Shown piece by piece: positions 29,560-38,317 of a DNA stretch of 46,854 nucleotides (positions are counted from its first letter, which is position 1; every line of letters begins with the position of its first letter). Source of the DNA: a virus. A model generated the notes under the pieces. That model worked only from the letters and a program-made list of their open reading frames with translations. It searched no databases and had not been told where the DNA came from. The position numbers and the translations under genes are program-made. Location: positions 1 to 46,854 of IMG/VR virus record IMGVR_UViG_3300028883_000067; one strand, written 5' to 3'.

Positions 29560-30349
29560 AGGCAGCCAGCCCAAACTGAAGGTTTTTCTCGGGATGCCGT
29601 TCTATGGCGGCATCAACGGGCACACCGTTGGGTCGCTTGTGATGACGAGCGCGCTCGGCTTCGTTCGGGACGTGTGGATCAAGCCGGACCTCGAACAGTG
29701 TACGCTGGTACATCGGGGTCGCAACTGCATTATCAAGCGCTTCGTGCAGAGCGACTTCGACTACCTGCTGTTCGTGGACTCCGACATGGTGTGGCCGGCA
29801 GAGGTGCTGTGGCACCTGCTGGCTCACAAGCTGGACATCGTGGGTGGAATGTACTTCAGGCGCGTTCGCCCGCATCACCCCGTGTTTGCGAAGCACCTGA
29901 ACCTCACCAAGGACGATGCCTTCGAGGAGTCGGCTCCCCCGGGTCCGGGGTTGCATGAGGTGGCCGGGGTCGGCATGGGGTTCACGCTGTTGTCGCGTCG
30001 GGTTTGCGAGAAGATGTGCGAGAAGTACCCGATGCCGTTTCAGTACATGGAGGTTCGTGGTGGCGAAGGCGAGCTTTCGGAGGATTACACGTTTTGCCAC
30101 CGTGCCGCAACCGAGTTCGGCTTCAAGGTGCATCTCGACGCTGACCTCGGCGCGCACCTGCAACACATCGGTACGGCTGCGTTTGACGCGGAGGACTGGA
30201 TGGCGTACAAGCGCCACGAGTCCCAGCGCCTCATCAGCGAGGAGGCGCAAAAGCTTGTACGGGTGGCGACGCCAGAGGACGTGAAGAAATGGAGCGACCA
30301 CGTGGGCGGCGGCGGCAACGGCAAGAACCGCCTGCGCATCGTTCCTTAG
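29552..30349 (+). CDS. GT-A fold glycosyltransferase in the virion module
   Basis: 265 residues. KVFLGMPFYGGINGHT (10-25) is the nucleotide-sugar strand and loop; DYLLFVDSDMVWPAEVLWHL (70-89) contains the DxD metal-binding motif (Asp76-Ser-Asp78); HKLDIVGGMYFRR (92-104) follows, as in GT2-like phage glycosyltransferases. ATG with GGAGG, overlapping the AT-hook gene. Position among head and adaptor genes suggests it may glycosylate a virion protein. Acceptor and sugar unknown. Confidence 0.75.
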   Translation: MPKGSQPKLKVFLGMPFYGGINGHTVGSLVMTSALGFVRDVWIKPDLEQCTLVHRGRNCIIKRFVQSDFDYLLFVDSDMVWPAEVLWHLLAHKLDIVGGMYFRRVRPHHPVFAKHLNLTKDDAFEESAPPGPGLHEVAGVGMGFTLLSRRVCEKMCEKYPMPFQYMEVRGGEGELSEDYTFCHRAATEFGFKVHLDADLGAHLQHIGTAAFDAEDWMAYKRHESQRLISEEAQKLVRVATPEDVKKWSDHVGGGGNGKNRLRIVP

Positions 30350-30358
30350 GAGACGCCG

Positions 30359-31510
30359 ATGGACTTTCTGCGCAAGGTCAACACTGTTCGCGATCGCGTC
30401 ACGGGCGGCAACACGGGGACCGAGGGTGCCACTGGCCTCGCGGTGCTCGTGACCAACATCAAGCAGTGGCTCAACGACATCATGGCCGAGATCATCAGTG
30501 CCTATCGGTTTCCGTGGCGCAAGAGAATGGTCAACTTGAGCATTCTCGGCACGTACACCACGGGAACGGTTGCGGTCACTCAGGGCAGCCGCACCGTGAC
30601 GGGAACCGGTACCTCGTGGACCCAAGCGCAGAAATGGCAGATGTTTCAGGTCGCTGGCGACGACGCATGGTACACGGTCAAGAAGGTCGTTAGCACAACG
30701 AGCATTATTCTGGCGTCTCCGTATGAGGGGTCCACGGCCAGCGGTTCCTCGTACACCATCTACGGCAACCGCGTGCTGCTGCCAGAGGATTGCGTTGCGG
30801 TGCGAACCATCCGAAACCCAGCGGCCCCACTGAAACTGGAGCCGTTCAACGACTGGATGGTGGACCTGAATGTCCCCGACATCCTCGGCAAGACGGGTAC
30901 AACCCGCGGCTACATTCTCCTTGGTCGCACGGAGGAGGCGTACTACGACACCGGCACGGTTTCCATCAGCAGCGCAACCGTAACGGGAACCAGTACAAGT
31001 TTCAGTGCCGACATGGAGGGTCGCTGGTTCCGCGTGGTGGGCGACAAGTCGAGCGTTCGGATTCAGAAGGTTGTCAGCGCGACGGAGTTGACGCTGGAGA
31101 AGGACTACCCCGGAACGACCACCGCCGGCTCCAGTTACCAGATTGACGCGCCGGGCCGCATGATCGTCCAGACCTTCCCGGCCCCCACGTCACGCGAGTC
31201 CATGCCTCTGCGTTATCTGCGAGGCCATACCTATCTGGTGGGCGACAACGAACTCAGCGTCATCCCGCCCGAGTACGAGTTCGTAGAGCTTGCGGGTGCC
31301 ACGAAGCGTGCCCTCGCGGACGATGGGCAGGAGGACAAGGCCATTGCTGAGTACGCAGACTCCTACAACCGCGGCCTCGCGCAGATGGTCAAAGAGGCGA
31401 TGGAGAGCGAGGAGAAAGACCTCGTGATGCAGGACGGGATGCGCGACACAGACAGGTATCCGTCCCCCATCTACGAGTACACGCAGACCCCGACCATTAC
31501 GGTGAGCTAG
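30359..31510 (+). CDS. Head-tail adaptor/tail protein with two beta-domain repeats
   Basis: 383 residues. Residues about 65-140 (TTGTVAVTQGSRTVTGTGTS ... SPYEGSTASGSSYTI) and 200-265 (TGTVSISSATVTGTSTSFSA ... DYPGTTTAGSSYQI) are two copies of a small beta domain. The last 80 residues are helical (EDKAIAEYADSYNRGLAQMV). Likely a structural adaptor or tail component by position. SD GGAGACGCC precedes the ATG. Confidence 0.6.
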   Translation: MDFLRKVNTVRDRVTGGNTGTEGATGLAVLVTNIKQWLNDIMAEIISAYRFPWRKRMVNLSILGTYTTGTVAVTQGSRTVTGTGTSWTQAQKWQMFQVAGDDAWYTVKKVVSTTSIILASPYEGSTASGSSYTIYGNRVLLPEDCVAVRTIRNPAAPLKLEPFNDWMVDLNVPDILGKTGTTRGYILLGRTEEAYYDTGTVSISSATVTGTSTSFSADMEGRWFRVVGDKSSVRIQKVVSATELTLEKDYPGTTTAGSSYQIDAPGRMIVQTFPAPTSRESMPLRYLRGHTYLVGDNELSVIPPEYEFVELAGATKRALADDGQEDKAIAEYADSYNRGLAQMVKEAMESEEKDLVMQDGMRDTDRYPSPIYEYTQTPTITVS

Positions 31511-31511
31511 A

Positions 31512-32756
31512 ATGAGCAGGCCCGCGTCCATCTTCATTCCAGAGTTCGGCTCTCTGCGGAGCTATCCGGACCCCGCAGACATCCCGGACACGGATTTCAC
31601 CGACGAGCGCAACACCGCGCGTGACAAGCTCGGCGTGTTACAGCGCCGGAAGGGGTGGACGCCCGTGCTTCGCACGGAGCACACGGTGTGCATCAACGGA
31701 ATCTTCGATTACGTGGATTACGAGGGTCGGGTACATACGGTGGTGCAGACTTGCGACGGCACGCTCCAGCGCGCCCAGAAAGACCCGGGGGTGATGTGGA
31801 CGACCTACACCTCGGACGCGGTACATGCCAGCGCGTGTTGCTACAACGAGGACAACGACGAAATCGCCATCGTCCACAGTACGACCGGCGGCGCGCTGTA
31901 CCTGACCATTCGCTCCTCGGACGGGCTGACCGAGGTGTTGGCTGCCACGCAGATTGCGGCCAGCATTTACGTGGGAGTTGGCCAGCGCGATTTGGCGATT
32001 GACTGGGATGGCAGCAACTACGGCATCCTGTATAACCACGTCTCGGAAATCACGGCGTGCTTTGTTAGCGTATCGCGCGCGGGTGCCATCGTGGCAGGCC
32101 CAACCTCGCTGGGCGTGAACACGCGCTCCACAAACTTTGAGCTTCGGTGGAACGGAACGCACTTTGGTGCTTGCTATAATCAAGTGGGGGCGGGTAATCT
32201 CTCAGCATTTATACGGCTCAACACGAGCGGAGTGGGTGTGGGTGCGGAAATTACTTTTACTGGTTCTACTCACAACTACGGAATGGGTTGTGATACGGAC
32301 GCAACTGGGTGGATGGTGGTGTACAGCGGAACCTCCACTCTCGCTTACGCGGAGTACGTTGGTTCGGATGGCGTGTCCGACGGGCGGGTTGCCTTGTCGC
32401 AATTGTCGGGCGGCGATATAGACTTCGCGAACTACTATTCGTGCAAGTGGAACGGCCAGCACTTCGGCTGCTCTTTTGGCGAGTATTTCATTCGCGTAGA
32501 CCCGCTCGTGTATCTTGTGGGTGGACTGGAGGAGTCGGACCACGACATCGGAACGCTTGCGCGGCGGGGGGACGGGTGGGCAAGTCTCGTAGAGTCCAGC
32601 ACGTACATCAGCGACTTGCGTGACGCGGAAGGCGCCATACTGGCAAACGGGAGCACGGGGCTGGCGCGCCTGACGGGGTATTGGACCGGGACGGTGGACG
32701 GCGGGGATGTGTGCGCTGTCGTTGGGGGCGGGCAACTTGGCATCTTCAAGGTGTAG
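31512..32756 (+). CDS. Tail protein, beta-propeller-like
   Basis: 414 residues with repeated strand patterns such as NYGILYNHVSEITACFVS, FELRWNGTHFGACYNQ and NYYSCKWNGQHFGCSF (W-NG-HFG repeats). This suggests a beta-propeller. No signal peptide. Likely a tail-structure or host-contact protein; family not recognised. Confidence 0.6.
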   Translation: MSRPASIFIPEFGSLRSYPDPADIPDTDFTDERNTARDKLGVLQRRKGWTPVLRTEHTVCINGIFDYVDYEGRVHTVVQTCDGTLQRAQKDPGVMWTTYTSDAVHASACCYNEDNDEIAIVHSTTGGALYLTIRSSDGLTEVLAATQIAASIYVGVGQRDLAIDWDGSNYGILYNHVSEITACFVSVSRAGAIVAGPTSLGVNTRSTNFELRWNGTHFGACYNQVGAGNLSAFIRLNTSGVGVGAEITFTGSTHNYGMGCDTDATGWMVVYSGTSTLAYAEYVGSDGVSDGRVALSQLSGGDIDFANYYSCKWNGQHFGCSFGEYFIRVDPLVYLVGGLEESDHDIGTLARRGDGWASLVESSTYISDLRDAEGAILANGSTGLARLTGYWTGTVDGGDVCAVVGGGQLGIFKV

Positions 32757-32759
32757 GCA

Positions 32760-34679
32760 ATGGGACTGACCTCGATTGAGACCGGCTTGACGAAGGGGCA
32801 CCGGGGAAGCGGCGTCGCCATGAATGGTGCGCTGTTTTGGTCGAATGGCTACGACCGGCCCCGCAAGATAATCCGCACAACCGCGCACTACGCGGACATC
32901 GCGCCTCCTGGCGCTTGCTCCGCCGCGGAGGGTGCCGCGGGCAATCTTGCGGCCGGGACGTACACCTACTACGTTCGCTACCTTCTTGAGGACGGCGGCG
33001 AAACCGAGGACGGGGACGGCGTGGATGTTACAATTGCCGCCAGCAAGCAAGTGAACCTAACGAGCATTCCGGTCTCCTCGGAAACCGGAGTGATTGGGCG
33101 CATCATTACGCGCGTGGACCCCGGCGAGACCGCGCGCAACCAAGTCACAATCATCTATGACAACTCGACTACGACGGCCGCGGACAACACAGCAAGCCTG
33201 TCGGTTGAGAAGAGCACGAACCGCGGGCGGATGCCGGCGGTGCGCTACCTGTCGAAGCAGAACGGGTACATGTTCGGCGCGGGCGATGTTGTTCAGCATA
33301 ACGGAATCGTGGCTGTCACGAACGGAAGCACCGCCGTCACGGGCAGTGGTACAGCTTGGACCGGCGCGGAACGCGGCAAACGGTTCCGCATCTCCGGTTC
33401 CAACCGGGAATACGTGGTGGCCTCTGTTGCCAGCGCCACCAGCCTGACGCTGGACCACAATTACGAAGGCACCACCGCCACCAAGCAGCGGTACATGATT
33501 ACCGGTTATCCGAGCACCCTGTTTCACAGCGAGCAGAACGAACCTGACCACTGGACGCCGGGCAACGAGATTCTGGTGAACGCAGATGACGGTCAGCGCA
33601 TCCTCGGGCACGGCCCGTGGGCCGGGAATGTGTTTATCGGTAAAGAGAACTCTCTTTGGATGCTCGCGGGCACGGACGAGGATTCATGGGCACTGCGTTT
33701 GGTTTCGGATGAAGTGGGTCTGGCAGCGCACGACAGTATTCGGGAAATTGAAATGCCCGGGGGCGGCGTTTGGATTGCCCACCTTGGCTGGGAGGGCATC
33801 TATCTGACTCCGCCCACGGGTCGCCCCCAGCTTGTCACGGCCGACATTCAGGATATCATCGACGCGGCCAACGTGCGCACGAACTACCGGAACGCTTCTG
33901 GCGTCGTCAAGCCGGACGAGCAGGTGTACCTCTGCACGATTCCCTACGGTAGCGCAACCAAACAAGACCTCATTATCGCCGTTTACTACGGCGAAGCCGA
34001 GAAAGTCTATGTTCGTACTTGGGAGCGAGACGCGCTGGCGATGTCCTCGGTACATAACGCCGAGGGCGCAATGGAGGTCTGGGTGAGCGACCAGAACGGT
34101 CGCCTAGACAGAATGTTCGACGGCTGGGCCGATGGCGCGGACCAAGGCACGGTCAGGGGTACCGCGACCTCCGCTACCAGCACCACGCTGACCGACACGG
34201 GCGCAACCTTCGACACGCAGGGCGATGGCCTCAAGAACCGCAAGGTTCATATTCTGAGCGGGACCGGGGAGGGGCAAAGTCGTGTTATTTCCAGCAACAC
34301 GGCGACGGCGCTTACCGTCAGCACGGCATGGACTACGACCCCGGACACCACGAGCGTCTATGCCGTAGGCGCTATCGCCAGCTATGTGACGTTCAAGCGG
34401 TGGGAGCTTGGAGACCCGCGAGTCAACAAGCGGTGGCGCTCCGTGGTGCTGGACTTTGAGGCGCAAGACAACGCCGTAACGATGGACGTAGAACAGTATT
34501 TGGACGGAGACACGACCGCCGGGGCGACGGACGAAGTGACGGCAAGTGAGGCGTGGCAGCGCGTGCGGCTGAACTCTCGCGCCAGGGCACTGCGCCTGAA
34601 GCTGAAGAGTACAGACGTAAACAGGCCGTTCTCGCTGCGAAGTCTCGCGGTGGACGTAACTGGAGGCAGCGCGAAGTGA
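32760..34679 (+). CDS. Large tail protein with shared beta domain
   Basis: 639 residues starting MGLTSIETGLTKGHRGS. Contains a beta domain at about 180-245 (GIVAVTNGSTAVTGSGTAW ... NYEGTTATKQRYMI) homologous to the two repeats in the 30359 gene, plus a second related stretch near 465-535 (GTATSATSTTLTDTGATF). The middle looks propeller-like. Probably a tail tube/hub or stabilisation protein. Confidence 0.65.
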   Translation: MGLTSIETGLTKGHRGSGVAMNGALFWSNGYDRPRKIIRTTAHYADIAPPGACSAAEGAAGNLAAGTYTYYVRYLLEDGGETEDGDGVDVTIAASKQVNLTSIPVSSETGVIGRIITRVDPGETARNQVTIIYDNSTTTAADNTASLSVEKSTNRGRMPAVRYLSKQNGYMFGAGDVVQHNGIVAVTNGSTAVTGSGTAWTGAERGKRFRISGSNREYVVASVASATSLTLDHNYEGTTATKQRYMITGYPSTLFHSEQNEPDHWTPGNEILVNADDGQRILGHGPWAGNVFIGKENSLWMLAGTDEDSWALRLVSDEVGLAAHDSIREIEMPGGGVWIAHLGWEGIYLTPPTGRPQLVTADIQDIIDAANVRTNYRNASGVVKPDEQVYLCTIPYGSATKQDLIIAVYYGEAEKVYVRTWERDALAMSSVHNAEGAMEVWVSDQNGRLDRMFDGWADGADQGTVRGTATSATSTTLTDTGATFDTQGDGLKNRKVHILSGTGEGQSRVISSNTATALTVSTAWTTTPDTTSVYAVGAIASYVTFKRWELGDPRVNKRWRSVVLDFEAQDNAVTMDVEQYLDGDTTAGATDEVTASEAWQRVRLNSRARALRLKLKSTDVNRPFSLRSLAVDVTGGSAK

Positions 34680-35272
34680 ACCAGATTCCCGTTTATTCTG
34701 GTGGCGACCCTCCGGCCCAGGATGGCCGTGTGTGGTGTCGCTCCGACGACAGCCATAAAGTTTACACCTATGTTAAGGGTGTGAAAACAGAACTCGCCTC
34801 CGCGCAAGCGCCGTCGGCGCACGCAGCGAGCCACAAAGGCGGCGGTTCGGACGCTATCGACGTTGCCGGCGCCGTAAACGGCCTGATGTCGAGCGCCGAC
34901 AAAACGAAGCTCGATGGAATCGAGGCGAGCGCCGACAAAACTGACGCAGCGAACGTAGCCGCTGCTGGTGCGGTTATGGAAAGCGGTGACGCGGCAATCA
35001 AGGGCTGGATTCATTTTGACGGCACGGGTGTTATCGCCATCCAAGATAGTTTTAACGTGACGAGCATCACGGACAACGGCGTTGGCAACTATACCGTGAC
35101 ATGGGATAAGGACTTTGCGAACACGAATTACGCGGTCGTTCCCGGATCAAACGCGGTTACGACTCCGCTTGTCGCTGTTGCCGTTGGCTCGTGCCAGATA
35201 TTCACCTATTCGGCAGCCCACGTTGGCCTTGACGTGTCCTTGGTGTTCTGCGTCGCCATAGGAGACCAGTGA
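34676..35272 (+). CDS. Tail fibre protein
   Basis: 198 residues from a GTG overlapping the previous stop. APSAHAASHKGGGSDAIDVA and NGLMSSADKTKLDGIEASAD are classic phage tail-fibre repeat motifs forming trimeric shafts. The C-terminal 70 residues are beta-rich (NGVGNYTVTWDKDFANTNYA) and may be the receptor-binding tip. Confidence 0.8.
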   Translation: MNQIPVYSGGDPPAQDGRVWCRSDDSHKVYTYVKGVKTELASAQAPSAHAASHKGGGSDAIDVAGAVNGLMSSADKTKLDGIEASADKTDAANVAAAGAVMESGDAAIKGWIHFDGTGVIAIQDSFNVTSITDNGVGNYTVTWDKDFANTNYAVVPGSNAVTTPLVAVAVGSCQIFTYSAAHVGLDVSLVFCVAIGDQ

Positions 35273-35772
35273 TGAAGGTGCGCGTCGTCTACAAGCCTGA
35301 CAGCACCGTCGCCGTCGTTCACCCGGCGCCGAAGTCGCGCAAGGAGTGGAAAACTGTTCTGAGGCGCGAGGTAGACGACCAGACCGGCGAAGTCACCCTC
35401 GTGCCGGTAGAGGTTTTGCTGCCAGAAAAGTTTCGCCGGCTGAACATGGCAGACCGGGTTGAGGCCGACGACGTGTGGCTCGCGCGTGTGCTCGGCAAGC
35501 CGCTAGAGCCTCGTTATGTTCGGGGCGGTGGCGGTGAGCTTGTGCAGGCGAACCCGCTGCACGGGCTGGAGTTTGACGACTTGGAGGATTCCGAGATTCC
35601 CCAGACGAAGCAGTACCGTGAAGCGTGGCGCGGGCAGAAGGGCGTGGGCGTGACGCTCGACGCGGCCAAGGTCGCGGAGATTGACGCGCGCGAGAAGTTG
35701 CCGACCTACGCGGAACTGGCCGAGCGGCTGAAGGCTCTCGAAGCAAAGGAGGTCCTCGTTGAGCCGAAGTAA
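35272..35772 (+). CDS. Hypothetical protein, tail-fibre-assembly-like
   Basis: 166 residues; ATG seven bases after AGGAG. The C-terminal helix (LPTYAELAERLKALEAKE) and TKQYREAWRGQKG segment loosely resemble tail-fibre assembly proteins, which fits its place after a fibre gene. Weak assignment. Confidence 0.5.
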   Translation: MKVRVVYKPDSTVAVVHPAPKSRKEWKTVLRREVDDQTGEVTLVPVEVLLPEKFRRLNMADRVEADDVWLARVLGKPLEPRYVRGGGGELVQANPLHGLEFDDLEDSEIPQTKQYREAWRGQKGVGVTLDAAKVAEIDAREKLPTYAELAERLKALEAKEVLVEPK

Positions 35773-35773
35773 G

Positions 35774-35872
35774 ATGGCGCGGGGGGTTGTGGCGATCATG
35801 GTCGCGGAGATCGCTGGCGGTGCTGTGGGCCATGCGAAGACTGGTCGGCGGGTGAGGGAGAGGAACTTGTAA
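35774..35872 (+). CDS. Possible 32-residue ORF
   Basis: ATG one base after the previous stop; ends by TAATG overlap. Product MARGVVAIMVAEIAGGAVGH plus a basic tail. No strong ribosome site; coding status uncertain. Confidence 0.35.
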   Translation: MARGVVAIMVAEIAGGAVGHAKTGRRVRERNL

Positions 35873-36414
35873 TGGCAAACATTATCGCCGCCGCGTTCCC
35901 GTACCCGCCCACGGCCGTGACCGCCGAGGACAAGTGCGCGTGCGCGATCCGCACGCGGCACCGGCTGCGCCTCGCGCACAACGCGCACCCGCTCAAGCTC
36001 GCCGCGGAGTCCGCGCGCGCCGCGTTCGTCGCGGCGGTCGTCGCGGCGAACGGGGGGAAGCCCTACGTCGTGGGCGCGTACCTCGGCAAGCCCATCTACC
36101 TCGACGAGAGCAGCGCCGGGGCGCACTGGAAGAAGGTGCGGAAACTCGCGCCGGTCGAGTGCGCCGCCTACCGCGCGGCCGTGACCAAGTTCACGGCGTG
36201 GCGCGCGGCGGACTACGCGCCTCGCCGCAAGCGCGCCGAGGCCGAGAAGAACGCGCAGATCGTGGCCGCGGGGCTCGACGTGCCCGGTGACCTCCCGCTC
36301 GATTCGCCGGAGCGCGAAGCGAAGGAGACGGCGCGCGACGCGTTCAAGGCCGTCGCCAAAGAAGACACGCGCTGGGATTCCGTGGACCTGGAAGCCGTGG
36401 CGGAGGAGCCCTAG
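35872..36414 (+). CDS. Hypothetical protein in a GC-rich insert
   Basis: 180 residues, Ala/Arg-rich, helical. Residues about 45-120 (KLAAESARAAFVAAVVAANG ... VECAAYRAAVTKFTAWRAAD) are unlike its neighbours, and base composition is extreme (36001-36060 is 49/60 G+C). First gene of an apparently acquired virion segment. Function unknown. Confidence 0.65.
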   Translation: MANIIAAAFPYPPTAVTAEDKCACAIRTRHRLRLAHNAHPLKLAAESARAAFVAAVVAANGGKPYVVGAYLGKPIYLDESSAGAHWKKVRKLAPVECAAYRAAVTKFTAWRAADYAPRRKRAEAEKNAQIVAAGLDVPGDLPLDSPEREAKETARDAFKAVAKEDTRWDSVDLEAVAEEP

Positions 36415-37095
36415 ATGCCGACCGAAGTCCTCAACGTTGGCTACGTCCTCGACGACGCGGAGGGCCAGCTATCCCTCACCGCCGACCGCGTGACCTACAC
36501 GGCCGCCGACGATAACCCTGCGAAGATGCTCTACGCCGACAAGGGCGCGGCGCACTTCGACGGCGACTTCACGCACGAGTTCGTGACCATCCTGACCTCG
36601 CAGACCGGCGATGCGCAGTTCGTCGTCTGGGGGCTGTCCAACGCGGTAGGATCTGCACAATGGCTGTTCAACAACCGCGCGACCGAACCGGCGCTCGGGC
36701 TCTATCGCTACAAGGACGGGCGCTTCACGCTCTACGAGCAGCCGGGGGACGGGAATTTCTACAGCACCAGCTGGACGGGCGCGGCGCTCAGCACGCTCTA
36801 CTACGCTGAGGTCGAGCGGGACGAGGACGCCGGCGAGTTCGGCACGATCTACGCGCGCACCTACTCCGACGCCGACCACCTGAATGAGCTTGCCGAACTG
36901 TCCCTCCCGCTGCACGTCAAGACCGATTTCCAGTTCTTCTACGCGTACAATACATTCGGCGGCACGTGGTCGAACACGACCGGCTACAACGAGCTATACG
37001 ATCTTGGCGAGGGCGCGGCGGCGCTCGCGCGCGCGAAGGTCGGGCGGTCGCTGGCCGCGGCGTCGCCGCTCGCGGGAAGGGGGCTCGTCTCGTGA
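36415..37095 (+). CDS. Lectin-like virion protein (hypothetical)
   Basis: 226 residues, beta-rich with many Tyr/Phe (LTADRVTYTAADDNPAKMLY ... FQFFYAYNTFGGTWSN), a composition seen in concanavalin-like carbohydrate-binding domains. It starts directly after the previous stop with GGAGGAG. Located after the fibre gene and in the GC-rich insert, so receptor binding is possible but unproven. Confidence 0.55.
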   Translation: MPTEVLNVGYVLDDAEGQLSLTADRVTYTAADDNPAKMLYADKGAAHFDGDFTHEFVTILTSQTGDAQFVVWGLSNAVGSAQWLFNNRATEPALGLYRYKDGRFTLYEQPGDGNFYSTSWTGAALSTLYYAEVERDEDAGEFGTIYARTYSDADHLNELAELSLPLHVKTDFQFFYAYNTFGGTWSNTTGYNELYDLGEGAAALARAKVGRSLAAASPLAGRGLVS

Positions 37096-38090
37096 TCCCA
37101 TTCCTGGGCGACTACGCCGAAGACGCGGCGCTCCACTTCGAGTGGGGCACGAACATCGGGGCGGGCGGCTCGGTCACGCGCGCGACGGACGGCGAGGTCC
37201 GGGTCTACAAGGACGACGGGGTCGCGCAGTCCACGGCCGGCGTCACCGACACCGAGGACTTCGACGGTCTGACCGGCCTGCACCAGTGCGCGATCGACCT
37301 CTCGGCCGACGCGTTCTACGCGACCGGGCACGACTACCACGTCGTGCTCGCCGGCGCCGTGATCGACGGGCAGACGGTCAACGCGCCGCTCGCCCACTTC
37401 TCGATCGAGAACCGGTGGTACCCCGCCTCAAGCACGACGCCGACCGGCACGGACATCACTGGCGTCGAGGCATTGGGCAACGGCGTGGTGGAAGGTTCGT
37501 TCGGCGCTGGCTCTGACGCTGACCGTTACCTCGTGTTCGCCAAGAAGGGCAGTGCGCCGACGCTGCTCACCGAGGACAGCGCGGAACACGTGCTCACAGT
37601 GCCCGGAGGCCAGACGAGCTTCCGGCTCACGTCAGGTGTACCTGCGGGCACATTCTTCGATGAGGGCGACTGGTACTTCATTGTCAAGGGTAAGAACGAC
37701 GCCAGCGGGAACCTCGATACGAACACGACGGCGATGAGCACCTACGTTCTGCCGATTGGGGTGGGCGCGCAGAAGGTTACGGTCGAGGACGTTGATGCTT
37801 TTACCGGCAAGCTGACCGTTGCCGATCTCGAAAAGGTTTTCAACAGCGCGGCCAGAGTTCCTGTGGCTGGCGAGGCAGACGGCGAACCAATCGACATGGA
37901 GGCAAGCACTCCGGTCCCCGTCAAGGGGAAGGGCGGAACCACGGCCATCAACATCAAGAGCGACGAGGGGCTGAAGAAGGTGAAGTTGCAGCCCGTGGAC
38001 GTGAACGCGCGGTTCTCACTTGAGAACGTGCTGGGCGCCCTAAATCGCATTGCCGAGGCGCTGGACAAGTTGGGAGGGCTGGGTACATGA
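37092..38090 (+). CDS. Chimeric virion protein
   Basis: 332 residues from a GTG overlapping the previous stop. The first ~115 residues (WGTNIGAGGSVTRATDGEVR ... LAHFSIENRW) are coded by very GC-rich DNA. The rest (beta-rich, YFIVKGKNDASGNLDTN, and a helical C-terminus EDVDAFTGKLTVADLEKV) has ordinary composition. The gene appears to be the right-hand edge of a module swap. Confidence 0.6.
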   Translation: MIPFLGDYAEDAALHFEWGTNIGAGGSVTRATDGEVRVYKDDGVAQSTAGVTDTEDFDGLTGLHQCAIDLSADAFYATGHDYHVVLAGAVIDGQTVNAPLAHFSIENRWYPASSTTPTGTDITGVEALGNGVVEGSFGAGSDADRYLVFAKKGSAPTLLTEDSAEHVLTVPGGQTSFRLTSGVPAGTFFDEGDWYFIVKGKNDASGNLDTNTTAMSTYVLPIGVGAQKVTVEDVDAFTGKLTVADLEKVFNSAARVPVAGEADGEPIDMEASTPVPVKGKGGTTAINIKSDEGLKKVKLQPVDVNARFSLENVLGALNRIAEALDKLGGLGT

Positions 38091-38317
38091 GCGTCAAAAA
38101 CGGCAGTGTCCCGATGTGGCTGACGCGCCTCTTGATTGTTGCCGCCTTTGGTTTGGCGTGGTTGGCATATACGCAGGCCGCCGCTGCCGACCGCAAGGCA
38201 ACGGTCTACGCTGCGACGGAAGAGGTTCGCTATGAGGCGCTGTTGCGAGAAATAGAACAGGTGAGACGAGACGTAGCGTGGCTTCGTCGGCGTGCCGAAG
38301 CGAAGGAGGAGCAATAA
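38087..38317 (+). CDS. Small single-span membrane protein with coiled coil
   Basis: 76 residues. One hydrophobic helix (LTRLLIVAAFGLAWLAYTQA, about 12-31) then a charged coiled coil (EALLREIEQVRRDVAWLRRR). ATGA overlap with the previous gene. The topology is like i-spanins and some holin accessories; lysis involvement is an inference. Confidence 0.6.
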   Translation: MSVKNGSVPMWLTRLLIVAAFGLAWLAYTQAAAADRKATVYAATEEVRYEALLREIEQVRRDVAWLRRRAEAKEEQ

